Shown here: in pieces, positions 35,926 to 48,600 of the stretch | Numbering within the stretch: the stretch's first letter is position 1 | How the letters are laid out: each line of letters starts with the position of its first letter | Assembly (NCBI GenBank): GCA_022316685.1 | Contig: JAKJHU010000030.1 | Span: forward strand, 10,230,360-10,294,359 | DNA length: 64,000 nt | Direction: 5' to 3' | Origin: Progne subis subis | Taxonomy: Eukaryota > Chordata > Aves > Passeriformes > Hirundinidae | Notes under the pieces: generated by a model | What the model was told of the DNA's origin: nothing | The model's database searches: none | Seen by the model: the letters and a program-made list of their open reading frames with translations, nothing else | Translations under genes and position numbers: made by a program

Positions 35926-37997
35926 AATTCAAAGAATCACAGAACCAGTAAGGCTGGTAGGCAACAGAAAGGATGATGTGGTCCAAACTTGCTGCTCAAA
36001 CAGGGTCAGCTAGAGACCATGGCACAGAATTGCATCCACCAGAGCTCCCAGCTCTTTCTCCATGGAGCTGCTTTCCACATCAGCTCCCAGCCTATACTGG
36101 TCCACGAGGTTATTCTTCCCCAGGTGTAGGACTCTGCACCTGCCTTTGTTGAATTTCAGACAGATCTCTGTCCATCTTTCCAGCCTGTCAAGGTCTTTCT
36201 GAAGGTCTCACAGCACTCAGGTATAGGCCAAGCTTTGTGCCATTGGTGAACTTGCTGTGGAGACATCTGCCCTTTCATTCAAGTCATTGATGAAAAAGTT
36301 AAACAATACTGGGCCCAGTATGGAACCTTGGAGGACATGCTAGTGACAAACCTCCAACTAGACCCAGTGCCACTGATTACAACCCTGCTAATCAGCCAGA
36401 TTTTAATTGGCCTCTGTCCAGTCATCCAGTCAAGAGTTCCTGATTTTGTATAAGAGGATTTTTGAGAGACAGTGTCAAGAGCCTTGCTGAAGCCAAGGTA
36501 GACAATATCCACTGCTCTCTCCCCTCATTGATCCAGGTAGTTGTTTCACTGTAGAAGGCAATCTGTTTGTTAAGCCCCCTTTACCTTTAGCAAATCCATC
36601 CTAAATACTTCTGGTTGCCTTCTTGAGATCCGTATGGATACAGATCACCTTCAGAATGAGGTGCTCCATCACCTTTCCAGGGATTGAAGTCAGGCTGACT
36701 GACCAATAGCTCTCCATGTCATCCTTTTTGCCCTTTTTGAAGACCAGGGTGAGATTTGCTTTTTTCCCGTCTCCAGACACCGCTCCTGATCACCACGACC
36801 TTGCAAAGATGACTGCGAAGTGACCTCGCTACGGTGTCCAGAAGCTCCCTCATGTACACATCTTGTCAGAGCCTGTGGGCTTGTGGACGTCAAGTTTGCT
36901 TAGGTGTTGTCCAACTCAATCTTCCTTCACCTGGGAAAAGTCTTCCTTCTTAGACTCCTTTACCCTGGACTTTGTCAGAGAACCCTGAGGGCTGATCACG
37001 TCAGTGAAGACTGATACAAAGAAGGCATTTGATAACCCTGCCTTCCCTGTGTCCCCTGTTATGAGGATCACCCTTCATTAATAATGAGCTCACATTATCC
37101 TTTTGTTTTTCTTCTGTTATTGATGTATTTTGAGAAACCCTTCCTGTCCTGGACATCCTTGGCCAGATTTAATTGCACATGGCCCTTGGCCTTCATGATC
37201 TCATTTTTACTGAAAATGACAATCTGATAATCTCTCTATATTCCTTCCATTTGGCTTGATGCTGCTTCTAACTCCTGTGTATTTCCTGTGTATGTCTGAG
37301 TAATGACAGGAGCTCTTTTTCATCTATGTACACCTCTGTCCTCCTTTGCCTGATTTTTGGCTCATTGACATGCATCATTATTGGTTCTGGAAGAAGTCAT
37401 CCTTGGATATCAACTAACTTTCTCGGACCCCTCTTCCCTGCAGGACCTGTTTCCATGGGATCCTTCCAAGAGGCTAACATCAGCTGTCCTGAAGTCCATG
37501 GTTGTAGACTTGCTGCCCTGCTTCCTCCTTTCCATCTTCCTCCATAGATCCACCTTTTCATGGTCACTGCACCCAAGACTGCCCCAAACTTCACATCTCC
37601 AAGAAGGAGATGCTGTTAATATGAGTTTGAGCAACTCATCCTTCCTTTTGGGATCCTCTACTACCTGTGATAGGAAATTGTCATCAGTTCTTTCAAAGGA
37701 ACACCCTAGAGTGTGTGTGCTTTGCTGTGCTGCTCCTCCAGCGGATGGCGGGGTAGATAAAGTCTCTCTTAAGAACCTATCCCTGCGACTCTGAGGCTGT
37801 TTCAAGCTGCCTGGAGAAAGCAACTTTCTCCTACAGGCTGCCTGTAGTATGCGACCCTAACAGTGTCACCTTTATTAATCTGCTCTTTGATCTGAGCCCA
37901 TAAACTCTCAACTTGCTTGCCATCCACCCCAAGGCGGATGTCGGTACATTTCAGGTGTTGTCTCATATAGAGAGCAACTCCACCACATAGCTGACCA
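35926..37997 (-). mobile_element. CR1 LINE, 5'-truncated, endonuclease plus RT remnants
   Basis: This is the longest CR1 in the window (about 2.07 kb), read right to left. The endonuclease part (37410-37823) keeps DDNFLSQVVEDPKR and GSLGCSDHEKVDL, the segment holding the Ser-Asp-His catalytic motif of APE-type LINE endonucleases. A linker follows. The RT part (36279-36512) keeps VYLGFSKALDTVS, from the catalytic A region, then GTGSSWRFVTS. The left end holds AATCACAGAACC-type CR1 3' terminal sequence. Stops and frameshifts throughout make it a dead copy. It is in sense orientation to the CSMD gene. Confidence 0.87.
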
Positions 37998-39248
37998 CAA
38001 AAAATAAATACAATTTAGCTTTCTTATAATTAGGGTACTTTTTTTTTTTTTTCCCCCCCACTTCTAATAAAGTAACAATATTTTAATAAATATGAAAACA
38101 TGCAGGTGAAAAACTTTGTGCATTCAGATAATGTTCAGCTAGAAAGAGGATATGAAATAAAGCAATCATTAAATATGTCTGCTGTTTTCTCAATAAAATC
38201 CTATGGAGACAAGTAAAGGAAGTAACCTCTTTGAGGAATAACTCTTTTTTTCATGAATAAAATTTGGCATAAAAATATGTAACTTAAAAATGCAAATATT
38301 GGTATAATTTAACAAATTAAAAATTAAAGCATTTAGTAGGGTATCCTGTATAAATGCTTGTGACATTACAAAACACTGTTGTTCCCAAAGAAATTTCCCA
38401 CTTTGAGACCTCAGTCCATAATAATCACATTGCTAAAGCACAAGCATGACCTCTTCCTCATCTCTTCATTTACAGTGAAGGTAAAGAAGAATTATCTAAA
38501 ATAGGAAGGGAAAAAAAACCAAACCAAAACAAAACAAACCTCCTGAAACTTACTTGTTCTTTTTATTTGTTACTTGTTACTTGTTATTTGTTTTTTAATT
38601 ATTACTTGAATTGCAAGAGGCAGATGAGAATGATATTTACACACCGGTAATGTACAGACATTTATGATCTTAAGTCTGCTGACTTCTGTGTGCCTCTAAT
38701 ACTTTTTTTTTTCTGAAATGTAAAAATAAACAAGCAAACAACCAACCCCAAAATTAATATTGAATAAAATATTCTTTTTTTCTGTTCTTGGGGTATTTCT
38801 TGCTTGTGTCAGGATCCTCTGTGTTAGATGTAATAACCATTGTTAGGGAACAATAAGACATTTATCATAGAAAATCTTTAAGAATGAGCATTTAATCAGA
38901 GTCTCTGGCAAACTGTGAGAAAGAGATAAGAAGATCATTAGTCTGTAATCACCTTTAGCAACCTTTTGCAGAATCCTGTGTTGGATAATTGTATTAGACA
39001 AAATTAGGAGAGATTAATTTGAATAGAATCACAAGAGTCCATTTTATATGTAAAGTTAGGTATTTCTGATATAAAACAATGACTCATAGAAGGAACTCTT
39101 GAAAATAATTGGTTATTTTTCTTTTTTTAGACATGGTCCAAAAGTACCTTAACAGCAATTTGTGCATTAAGGCTTTCAGCCACTATGTTAAGACTTAAAT
39201 CAAGAATCTTATGTTTCAGTAATTTGTAACCACCATTATTAAAATATA
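37998..39248. other. Intronic DNA, no gene seen
   Basis: AT-rich, with a T run at 38039-38054 and a TTACTTGTTACTTGTTATTTG repeat near 38570-38590. No exon or repeat family was recognised. Confidence 0.5.
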
Positions 39249-39254
39249 TATCTT

Positions 39255-39911
39255 TGACGCTGTGTCCCAATAGCTCCGGCTTCTCACTGTGACAGCGTGG
39301 AGAGGTCGGGGCGGCACGTCGGGCAAGCCGCCTCCTCCCCCGTGGGATCTTGATTCCCCCACACCAGCGACGGGCACACGGTGGAATAGCAACCACGGCA
39401 GCTGAATAAAGGCTGACTCTTCAAGGCAGGGTAAAAGTTTGTTTATTGGGAGGGAGCACAAAGCTCAGCACTCCCCTACCTGCTGCCCCGAGGAGTCCCG
39501 GGTGCACGCGGGCAGGAGTTTTTAAGGGGGGGTGTAAACAGGGATGGCGACAACGGGTCAGCCAATTACAAAACAGGTGTGTGTAAACTAAGGGAGTAAC
39601 TGCAGAACCGGGGACCAACCACAGAACGACGGGAGGGGATTTCCAGGGCCCCGGCCTATCACTCGATGCCCTCCCTGGAGCTTTCTAGAAGCCAGGGAAG
39701 GTCCCTGGGGTGATAGACGGCCCAAGGGGAGAGAGGGGGGATTGATAACTTGGGTACAGGGGGAAGGGATGACAGACAGAAAACGGACTAGCTCCACATT
39801 GTGGTAAGCAAGTCTGAACCATAACATAAATATGGGGTTACAAGGAACGAACCATTACAAAATACAATATAAATTAACCCATATCAAATAAAAAGATTGC
39901 ACACCGCCACA
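39255..39911 (-). repeat. CpG-rich solo LTR, 657 bp, 6-bp target duplication
   Basis: The plus strand begins TGACGCTGTGTCC and ends ACACCGCCACA. TATCTT at 39249-39254 and 39912-39917 is a perfect 6-bp target duplication, as in ERVK (betaretrovirus-like) insertions. On the minus strand a TATA-like TTAAAAA (about 39515) is followed by AATAAA (complement of 39442-39447), fixing the orientation. CpG dinucleotides are frequent compared with the other LTRs, which suggests a younger insertion. Several 65-89 codon frames inside it on the minus strand are not genes. Confidence 0.9.
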
Positions 39912-39917
39912 TATCTT

Positions 39918-41164
39918 GAGTTTGGTTGAGTGGGTGTTTTTTTTTGTTTTTTTTTTTATCCTTCTGCATAGGTTTCGCAGTTAATCAAGCTGTTGTCTTA
40001 ATCCTCTTTCATATACATGGAAAAGTTTTAGTCCCTCAGTCTCTAGAGAAAATGACAATTTTGAAACCTAACAGAACTTGTTTCTTCTTTTTCTGAATCC
40101 TTTCCAATTTGTTAACTTCATTTTGCCTTAAGAAATGACATTGTGCAGATAATGACCTCTCTTAACTGTGAGTTAAAAAAAATGGTTTTCATATTCTCAT
40201 GTAGTACACTTCTTACAAACTAGTAATGTCTAACCACAGGGTTACTTTGGGAGTTTATCACACCAATTCAAATTTACACAGCATATTTTCATCTCCCCTT
40301 GGAGCAAAACCAAAATATATCCAAAGAGCTCCCAAAAAATGTTGTATCAAAAAGAAGAATGTGTAACTCATTCAAGAATAATTCCATTTTTTATGCCATT
40401 TATTTCAAAATTGACAGATTGAGAATTTGAGCAGTGGAGCCCATTAGACTTCAATTTTGTTACAAATGTAAGTCTTCTGCAAGTTAACATGTTCTCATTA
40501 TATCTTTTGCATTCTCATCTCCAGAAACAAAATTTTGATATATGCCTTGATTTTATATCTCCTTCATTATTAGTTAGCATTTTTCTGGGAAATAAGAGTG
40601 AAAGATTAAGAAGTTATAAATATTTTTGCTGGAAAATAACATTATTGAGATTTTTTTCAGGACTATGGATAAATATATTAAATAGGTCTAAGTCAAGAAT
40701 AGGAAATGAAAGTATGGTATTTCCAATGACACATTTTTCTCATACATAAGTAGTTTTTGGAGTGCTGGTTAATCACATTTTAACCGATCTGTATTTATTA
40801 GAATGGTAATTTCAGCTAGAATGGGTTTGTATCCTCTTGTAGCAATATTTCATGAATGGTTTTAGACAAATATAAATGTTGCATTCTGTAAAATTAACCT
40901 GTGACTCTAGAAACTGATTCCAAGGTTACCTCACATATTGTTGTTGATTGTGTACAGTGCCTTCATTTTATCGGAATAACCTCCATTTGCTGCTCTGCAA
41001 ACATTATGTATCTTTAAAAATATTTCTTCCAGAAAATAAGATCTGCCCATAATACAGGGCTCCTCACTACAGCTATGTTTCTAATATGAGCAAGGGAAAA
41101 GGATTTGACCTACAATATTTGTTAGAATACAAGGGATATCCCATATAGAAATCTTAAGATGACC
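39918..41164. other. Intronic DNA, no gene seen
   Basis: AT-rich. The 86-codon frame at 40489-40749 has no domain. Nothing else was recognised. Confidence 0.5.
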
Positions 41165-41170
41165 AAACCT

Positions 41171-41532
41171 TGTGGTAGTATCATGGAAAGCAATAACACG
41201 GAGACAAGAGGTCTGCAGTGCAGAGTTGCTCCTACAGAGAGAGCGCAGCCTGTTTATTATCTTACATTTTTATACATTTGTGGGTCGGGTTGTGGATTGA
41301 CATCTGGGGTTACTACATTTCACCCCACTGGCCAGACCAGCTGTCAGTTACATTATTTTCAGGCTAGAAATACGTAAACAAAGGACAGGGAATGAAAACA
41401 AAAGGTTTGTTTATGTCCGCATGCGTGAGAAGAGCAAAAACTGCTCCTAATATTGTGCAGAAACTAAAGAAACTGACTCCATCTTATGAACATGTAGATA
41501 GCTTTAAAAAACTCAGAAAAAACAGGGTGACG
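41171..41532 (-). repeat. Solo LTR, ERVK-type, AAACCT target duplication
   Basis: The plus strand starts TGTGGTAGTATCATGG and ends ACAGGGTGACG (the expected terminal CA is mutated to CG). AAACCT at 41165-41170 and 41533-41538 is a perfect 6-bp target duplication. On the minus strand TATAAAAA (about 41267-41274) precedes AATAAA (complement of 41253-41258). It aligns along its whole length with the LTR at 57946-58321. Confidence 0.9.
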
Positions 41533-41979
41533 AAACCTAACTGACAATGAGGTAAGACCCTCCAACTCAATTTTCTGGCAATTTCATATTTCTGTTTGCT
41601 CAATAACCAAGTTGACAAAGAGTTGTTCAATAGCCACTAGACAAAAAAACAGGGCTTAGGCAGCACTAATAGACCACAAATCTGCATTCCCATAGCTGTA
41701 AGTATGTCGTACACAGACATTTATCTTCTACTTATTATTAGGTTTCTAGCTCTTATTACATAACATATCTTTTAAAATAAATTATAACTATAATTTTAGT
41801 AGAATATTGATCTAAAAATTAGAAGGTATATGTGCTGAGATACATCATATATGTGAGCAAGAGAGTAAAATATTCAAAAGAGGTGTTCTTTAATCATAGT
41901 TTAAAAATTAATTATTAATACAGAGATTAAAAACTGTAAATACTAATGTATATATTCAAGAACATAGGATTTGCCTTAC

Positions 41980-42174
41980 CTCTACAGATAGGAACAGGGA
42001 AGTCCCACGATGCCATAGTGACAGAGTTAGCTATGCAAGTAAGCTGTGGGTGTCCATCCAAAATATATCCAGTTACACAGCTGTATCGGATTTTGTCGCC
42101 AACGTCAAATCTTGTACCATACAAAATACCCTTTGGTGGAACTCCTGGATTGCCACAGGAACTGCTCTGTAATT
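41980..42174 (-). CDS. CSMD3: CSMD-family exon encoding one sushi (CCP) domain
   Basis: The exon is bounded on the minus strand by TTTTCCAG before 42174 and a GTAAGG donor after 41980. It is 195 bp with matching phase 1 at both ends, the usual design of sushi-domain exons. The translation (LQSSSCGNPGVPPKGILYG to SWDFPVPICR) has the four invariant cysteines, the conserved Trp before the last Cys, and the hydrophobic-Gly-Tyr core of a complement-control module. I recognise it as a CUB and Sushi Multiple Domains protein, a very large single-pass neuronal membrane protein with alternating CUB and sushi repeats. The lack of other exons over tens of kilobases fits the huge introns of CSMD genes. 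CSMD3 is my preferred paralogue and CSMD1 is possible. Family assignment is firm; paralogue is not. Confidence 0.85.
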
Positions 42175-45100
42175 CTGGAAAATATATGTATTTATGACTA
42201 AACATGTCTTTATACTTAAAATGTTATAAATAAATTTTGCTTTTGAATATGGAACACAAATAAAAGCAACTTTGGACAGATTGTTTTTATGGATATTATG
42301 CAACTCAACACTGAAAATCCATTGCTGACTTAGTGTATTTAACACTTGCTTAAGTACCCATATATCCAAAGGTAAATGAAAATAAGCATGAGGTTTTCCT
42401 TAAGTTACAGCTATTGATACATTCATATTTCTTTATTAAATTGATCCCAAAAAAATCATTACATAAGAACAGAAAACAAAACAACTTGATGTATTTCTGA
42501 CTTTCAAGTTATAAAAATGCAAAAAATAACCAAAATTTTTAATACAAACATGAAAGCACATTAGATTCAAATTGAACAAAATTTGGAAGAAAAAAAAAAT
42601 AATCAAGACAAGAGAAAATTTTAACAAGCATAAGCCTGAGCATGATCAGGAAGCTGTTTAATGATTTAATAGGTCTTAGTTAATGAAGAAAACAGACAAG
42701 ATATTGTGGATAACTGATTTCTGAACAAAGAATTAGTTAATTTAATAATATGAAATACCACAGATCTGGTAACTTCTATAATACAGTGCTTTAAACCATT
42801 GAGAATCCAAAATTACTCATGGCTGCTCTTAGTCTGATCTCTGATGCCATTCATTAGAGTTCAGTTTCTGTAGCTGGTACTCACACTTCAACTGTGTACC
42901 CTTTTGACTGGTGTTTCAGCATCATAAATGGCTTGATTACAGCATTTTCAGCCATTTACTGCTCAAGTCCTTTAGTTAATGGACATTAAAACATAGATTT
43001 TGTGCAAGTGTGAACAAAAGATGTTTCATAAACTCATCCTGAGCTCTTCAAAGCTTGTACCAAGTATACTTATTAGCCTAATGCTAACAGAGAAGAGGCA
43101 AATCAGATATTTGGATTCAAACCAAATTCCCTTAATCTAAAAAGGAAAATTATGGAAGAAGAGAGGGCTATGTATGTATTGTTTTAATTTCTTTTCCTGA
43201 ATTCCATGTGACTAAAACATTATTCAGTAGTCCTGATGTGCTCATGAGTGTGTGCACAACATATTTAAATATCTAATCTGTTATAGGTTTCAATTAAAGA
43301 AAAAAGGTATAAACGCTTATTAAAACAATCAGTATGTCTCCCAGCATTCATCACATTCTCAAACTTCAATGCCCAGACTTCAAACCAAGAGCTAGGATAT
43401 ACTATTAGATTTCTGATACTTTTCTGATACCGGCCATGAAACGAAATTAATGTAACAGTTATTAAAAGGTAGAATCCACTCTAATCATAAATACATTCCC
43501 TATGTATCCATGCATATATAAACACAGCATATAAAATATATGCTAACAATGAGTTAGTTTGCAAGTTTTTATTTACCAATCATGTTTTGATGTGAATATG
43601 TTAAATATGCATATTAGTTGCTGATGTCATTGCTGCTATTTCCTGCTTTCTCTTACATAATAAACTATGGGTTTGGATTTGACTTTCATTACCTTGCTCA
43701 ATGACACAACACACAAGTAGGAAGTAGCCTATTTCACCTTGGTCACTTCAAAGTTTATCTAAAGAATCGATATTCTTACCACTACTTTATTGAAGTGTAC
43801 TGTACTGAGACAACACTCCCCTGCCCTCGAATCTGCTCCCAAGCTCTACAAAGAAGGCAATGCTAGAGCTACTCCTGCACATTAGTGCAAAAGAATTTCT
43901 TTTAAATCCTCTAACAGTTTTCAAGGCTATTAAATTTGTTATTTGTCAACACAGCATGCCAAAATGAAGGTAAGAATATCTCCTTGTGGATTTTGGTTAT
44001 CATATGAATCATATTATATTAACTTGAAAACTCAGCCTGTACACAGTGTTTTTATTTTCAACTTCTCCCAGAAGATGAAGTCTTTCAGAAGCCTGTATTT
44101 CTTAGGGCCTTGTAAAAAGGTTGCACAAAGATTCCCTGTCCTTTGAAATAAGAAATATAAACATTAGCAATGGTACTACCTAAAATTTCTTCCTTTACTA
44201 TTACTGCTGTCTCACCAAGAATTACCCAGAGAAGGCAATTTATTCTTGTGAAATTACATTACATTTTAAAGCACTCATTAAAAATCACCCTCCTTCTAAA
44301 ATAAAATTAATTTTCCAGTTGCAATACTATATGACTCATCTAAAAGGAATTCTTGGCATTTCTCATTAACTTTTTAACTTTATGAAAGTGGCCTGGGATT
44401 ATGTTACTTCTGACCCTTCAAGCCATTTTGTTCCTGATTCTAGATAAAGCAGAAAAAATAAATTGTACCTTTTTAAATATATTAATTTATTCTGTGAGTA
44501 TTTTCATTTTGAACATCTACAAGTGCCTTATTTGGGGATGGGAGGGAGATAATTTACCAAGTAACTGCGTTTGGCTTCTTTGATAGGGAGTATCTATTTT
44601 CAAACTGAATGTGACAATGTACTACCAACGCTTTGACATTTAAAGCTATGGATTGTTACCCTAAGATTGTCATCTGTCAGGGAACACAGGAATTGAGAAA
44701 CTAGATTGTAATTTTTATTCAGCTCTGCACAGGCTCTTGACTTCAGTGACATTTTGATAATCATTAATGATTTGAAGCGTGGAAAAGTATTTCCTTTTAA
44801 ATTTGCCGTCTTGTAGTTTGGTTGAACTTCTCCTTGTTCATGTAGTCTGAAAATAAGCATAATTGAATTTTTTATACCTTCCTACTTTTTTTGCATTTTT
44901 CTGTATTACTTCTCATCTCCCTTTCAAAGCAAGCTGCCCCAAATGTTTCAATGTCTCTCCAAGCAGGAATTTTCTTTGTCCTAGATTTAATTTTGTAAAC
45001 AAGGTATGTATGAACGTATTTGTCCTCTTTTTTTTTTTTTTTTTTTAACATAATGTTAAAAATATGAAGCTTAAAATATCCTTCAATGCTGTTCAATTAT

Positions 45101-45270
45101 TTTCTATTTAATTAATTCTTATTAATGCTAAGGTAAATTCTCTTAAAAAGCTGTGAGTAAAATGTATCTGGGAGAGTTCTTCTTAGCAGGAGTGGACTTT
45201 TAAAGACTTTAATTAGCAGAAATTCAGCTCCTTATCTTATTATTATTAAGATATTAAAATTAAATAACAT
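42175..45270. other. Intron upstream of the sushi exon, no gene seen
   Basis: AT-rich. The open frames next to the exon (to 42369) are its intronic read-through. No second exon was recognised here. Confidence 0.55.
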
Positions 45271-45273
45271 TAT

Positions 45274-45314
45274 TTTTTGTTTGTTTGTTTGTTTGTTTGT
45301 TTGTTTGTTTGTTT
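45274..45314. repeat. (GTTT)n microsatellite
   Basis: About nine uninterrupted TTTG units follow a short T run and end at CCCCCC. Confidence 0.95.
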
Positions 45315-45449
45315 CCCCCCAAAAAAGCAAGGCTAGGGGAACTTTAGACTCTCTGTAAGCATTCACCCTGGGAGAAACAAATCAGAACCAGACACAGAAA
45401 TTCCATATTTACTTGCTTTTTATTCAGATTTTAAGTCAAGAATGTTTGG

Positions 45450-45617
45450 CGTGGTTTTTTGTTTTGTTTTGTTTTGTTTTGTTTGTTTTTTGGGGTAGGG
45501 TTTTTTGGTTTTGTTTTTTTTTTTTTTTTTTTTTTTTTGTTTGGTTTGGTTTGGTTTGGTTTAGTTTGGGTTTTTTTGTTTGTTTGTTTGGGGGTTTTTT
45601 GGTTTGTTTTTTTTCTG
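45450..45617. repeat. G/T-only low-complexity tract
   Basis: Almost only G and T on the plus strand: GTTTT repeats, a T run around 45517-45538, GGTTT repeats and GTTTG repeats. The frames on both strands across it (Phe/Trp-rich or Lys/Asn-rich) are low-complexity artefacts. It mirrors the A/C tracts at 6660 and 55940 on the opposite strand. Confidence 0.9.
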
Positions 45618-48600
45618 TTATGATATCTATGAAATCAAGGTTAACACTATCCTCACCAAAGTGTTTCAACAGGAAATTTATAATTTGATGTCTAAATATA
45701 CAAACCAAGTATTTTCACATATTCCAGTAATAAAGGCATTTATCATAGCACTGTATTCCATTAAGCTTAGTTAAGAATACTGCTGTCCTTTACACACTGT
45801 TTTATTCTAGAATTTGAAGTATAAATAATTTTTCTTTTTTAAAGGGTTGATCCATACTTTTTCATAGCTTTTGTTTCAGCTGTTGCAAATAATTATGATG
45901 CCATTTTTCCCACAATAAAATGAGAAATACTGTCAATACATACATCTTCATGAGCACTCACTTATTGCAAGGTGTATGCAATATCCCAATACTGGCTAAT
46001 ATTTGTTTCATGTAGGGCTTTTGAAATTAAATACTCATGGTATCCCTACACGTCCTGTTCAGATATCTCCCCCTATTACTGCGTGGTACCAGTCCTACAC
46101 TGTTCACTTGTGTCTGCTACTCCAAACAGTAATTCCTCTGTCATGCAAACGTGAGTATCAATATGTTATTCTAGGGGACACTCCAGTTGTCATTTGGGAC
46201 AGGATGTAGTGCACTGGAAATACTAGAATACGTCTGTAGATGGATATCCCTTGAAAAAGCTGTGCATATGTACTTTGACTTACTGACAAGCAATAATGTT
46301 TTGGTATTGATAACTCAAGACTGATTTCAGAAGTGCTGCATGTAGTATGTGTGTGGCTGTAGGGAGAGCTACACATTCTAAAGGTCCCATATACTAGGAC
46401 AGGTGATGTCTTTGTAAAAAGAAGTAGCCTGAAATTCCCTTGTCCAAAATTCATTGACATTGGATCTTACTTTTTTTAAGTTGTCCATTGTTTTCCAAAG
46501 ATTTTACGAACTAAAAAAGTATCTTAGATACATAGCTTATAACTCATGATATTTTGCCTTTTTTTTAAAAACTTACGTTTTGCTTACTTTCTATTCTGTC
46601 CTCATTCACATTGCTCTGAATATATGAGTAAGCGTGATCTAGATTTGAATCTAATAGGGACTAGAAGAATTAACTGATGAGACTAGAAATACTGTTGTCT
46701 TCCTACACACTTACAGAAATATACATATACATTCATGTTTCACTTGAGATTACAGAGTGAAGGAAACCACAATAAAAATTTGGAGTAGGCAATATAAGTG
46801 CAGAGAAGGAAAAAAAATGAAAAACTTAATATTGAAATATCAATTTAACTGCACAAAAATCTAAGATTCGGAGAGTAAAGATACATTTTAAATTAATGCT
46901 TTAAAAATCTATCATAAATAACACAAATATATTAAAACAGTTATTGAATTTTAAAAATTCCCTCCCCCCAAATCCTCTTTCCTTTCTACAAGTTCAAAAC
47001 CAAAAATGGTTATCTCTTGATTCCAACAGACTTGTCACCTTAAGATGCAAGTGCAGAATGAAGAGTCACTGTTCTGAAATTCACTTCTGTTTACAACAGT
47101 GACAGAAACTGTTTGCCTAGTAAACAAAAGTTCTCTTAAGTTTTTCTTTTAATTTCTGTATTTTTTCTGGATAATTCAAAAGAGACTGTCATATTCTGGT
47201 GTCTAACTATAAATACTCAAGCAAGAGGAAGTGTGAGATGTTATGGGGTTTCTTTTCCCCCAAAGAAAAAGAATGCTTTTTCTTTTCCTGGTCTTATTGC
47301 TCTTTCTTGATTAATGTATCTGAAATAGTAACCTCACTGAGGGTCTCTACTGTTCACTAAAGATCACAGCTAATTACATTGCAGTTTCCTACCTATTTTT
47401 TAATTAATGACATAATTTTGCTTTTTTCTTCCTTTTGAGGTTTTTTTCCATGTCAAAAAATCACAGAAGACCCTGTCTTGAGGGAACTTTCAATGTAGAT
47501 TTTATACTGAAATTGATTTCGTTTCTAAGTACATTGAAACCATCACTGGATTTGTCTTCCTTGTCAGTAAGACAAGAATGTTTCTATTTATAACATGAAG
47601 TCATACACTATTTTAATAGGGATATATTTGTTTCAGCATTAAGTTAGAACTGCATTAACATAATTCTTCTAAAGGCAAGGGAAAAGCAAGAAGTACAAAA
47701 AAAACCCTCTGGGATATGTGAGGCAAACAAGGGATAATTACAATACTGTAGTCACATTAATACAGTGAGCATGAAGAATGTCCAGGATTTGCAATGTATT
47801 CACTTCACATGCAATACAGTGTTCAGGATATCTGTTTAAATCAGCTGTAGATGCAGAACAGCACTACAAGCACTAGAGCTGAAGGACTATGAAAAAAAAA
47901 AAAAAAAAAGAAGTCACTAATTTAAACACGGCAGCACAACCTGGAACAGGAAGATGACTACATGCTTCAGTAGATATGGTTAAATCTGGTATTTCCCCAT
48001 CAGGCACACTTCTGAAGTGCAGCCTGAAGGGAATGACAAGCAGGCAAATACCAGATAGCAAAGTTATACAGTTAACACCACCAGCCACGCTTACTTGCCT
48101 TTACCAAATTCCACTTGAATAGAGCTTTAGCTGCAGTAAATTCCTGCACCGCTGCTGAGGGCACAAATTAAATCCTGAGTATGTCTGGAAGTTAGATGCT
48201 CATAGTGCATAGACTGAGGAAGACTACTGGAAACAACCTGAAGTTTTGGCCTGGATGTAGAGTTACAAGTATCACAGAGACTGCTGCAGCCATACTGTTA
48301 TGAAACTATTCAGCCAAATCAGTATCATTTGAAGTCTGAGACATTCTTTCTGCCACATGTGATGGTTGTTCAGCTTCTCAGGTGGATGAAGTCCAGACAG
48401 ATGCACCCTGCCTGCCATGCAAAGGCTGTGTAGATATGCCAATGTGTCAAAATGGGATTGTTCTAATTAGACTGTAGTGTTTTCTGAGTGGTTTTTTTTT
48501 AATATGGCTGTACTCTGGAGGCAACAAATTTCAATTTGTTGAAATTACCAAGAAAAGATTATCTGAGACCCCAGGACAATCTAAAGTAAAAAATAATCCT

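Noticed and set aside
37410..37823. 137-codon frames on both strands as host genes
   Set aside because: The minus-strand frame is the CR1 endonuclease remnant; the plus-strand one is its shadow.
46017..46150. Possible plus-strand exon between ATGTAG and GTGAGTAT
   Set aside because: Both ends resemble splice sites and the segment is open, but the translation shows no domain and it runs against the CSMD gene direction. Such pairs occur by chance.
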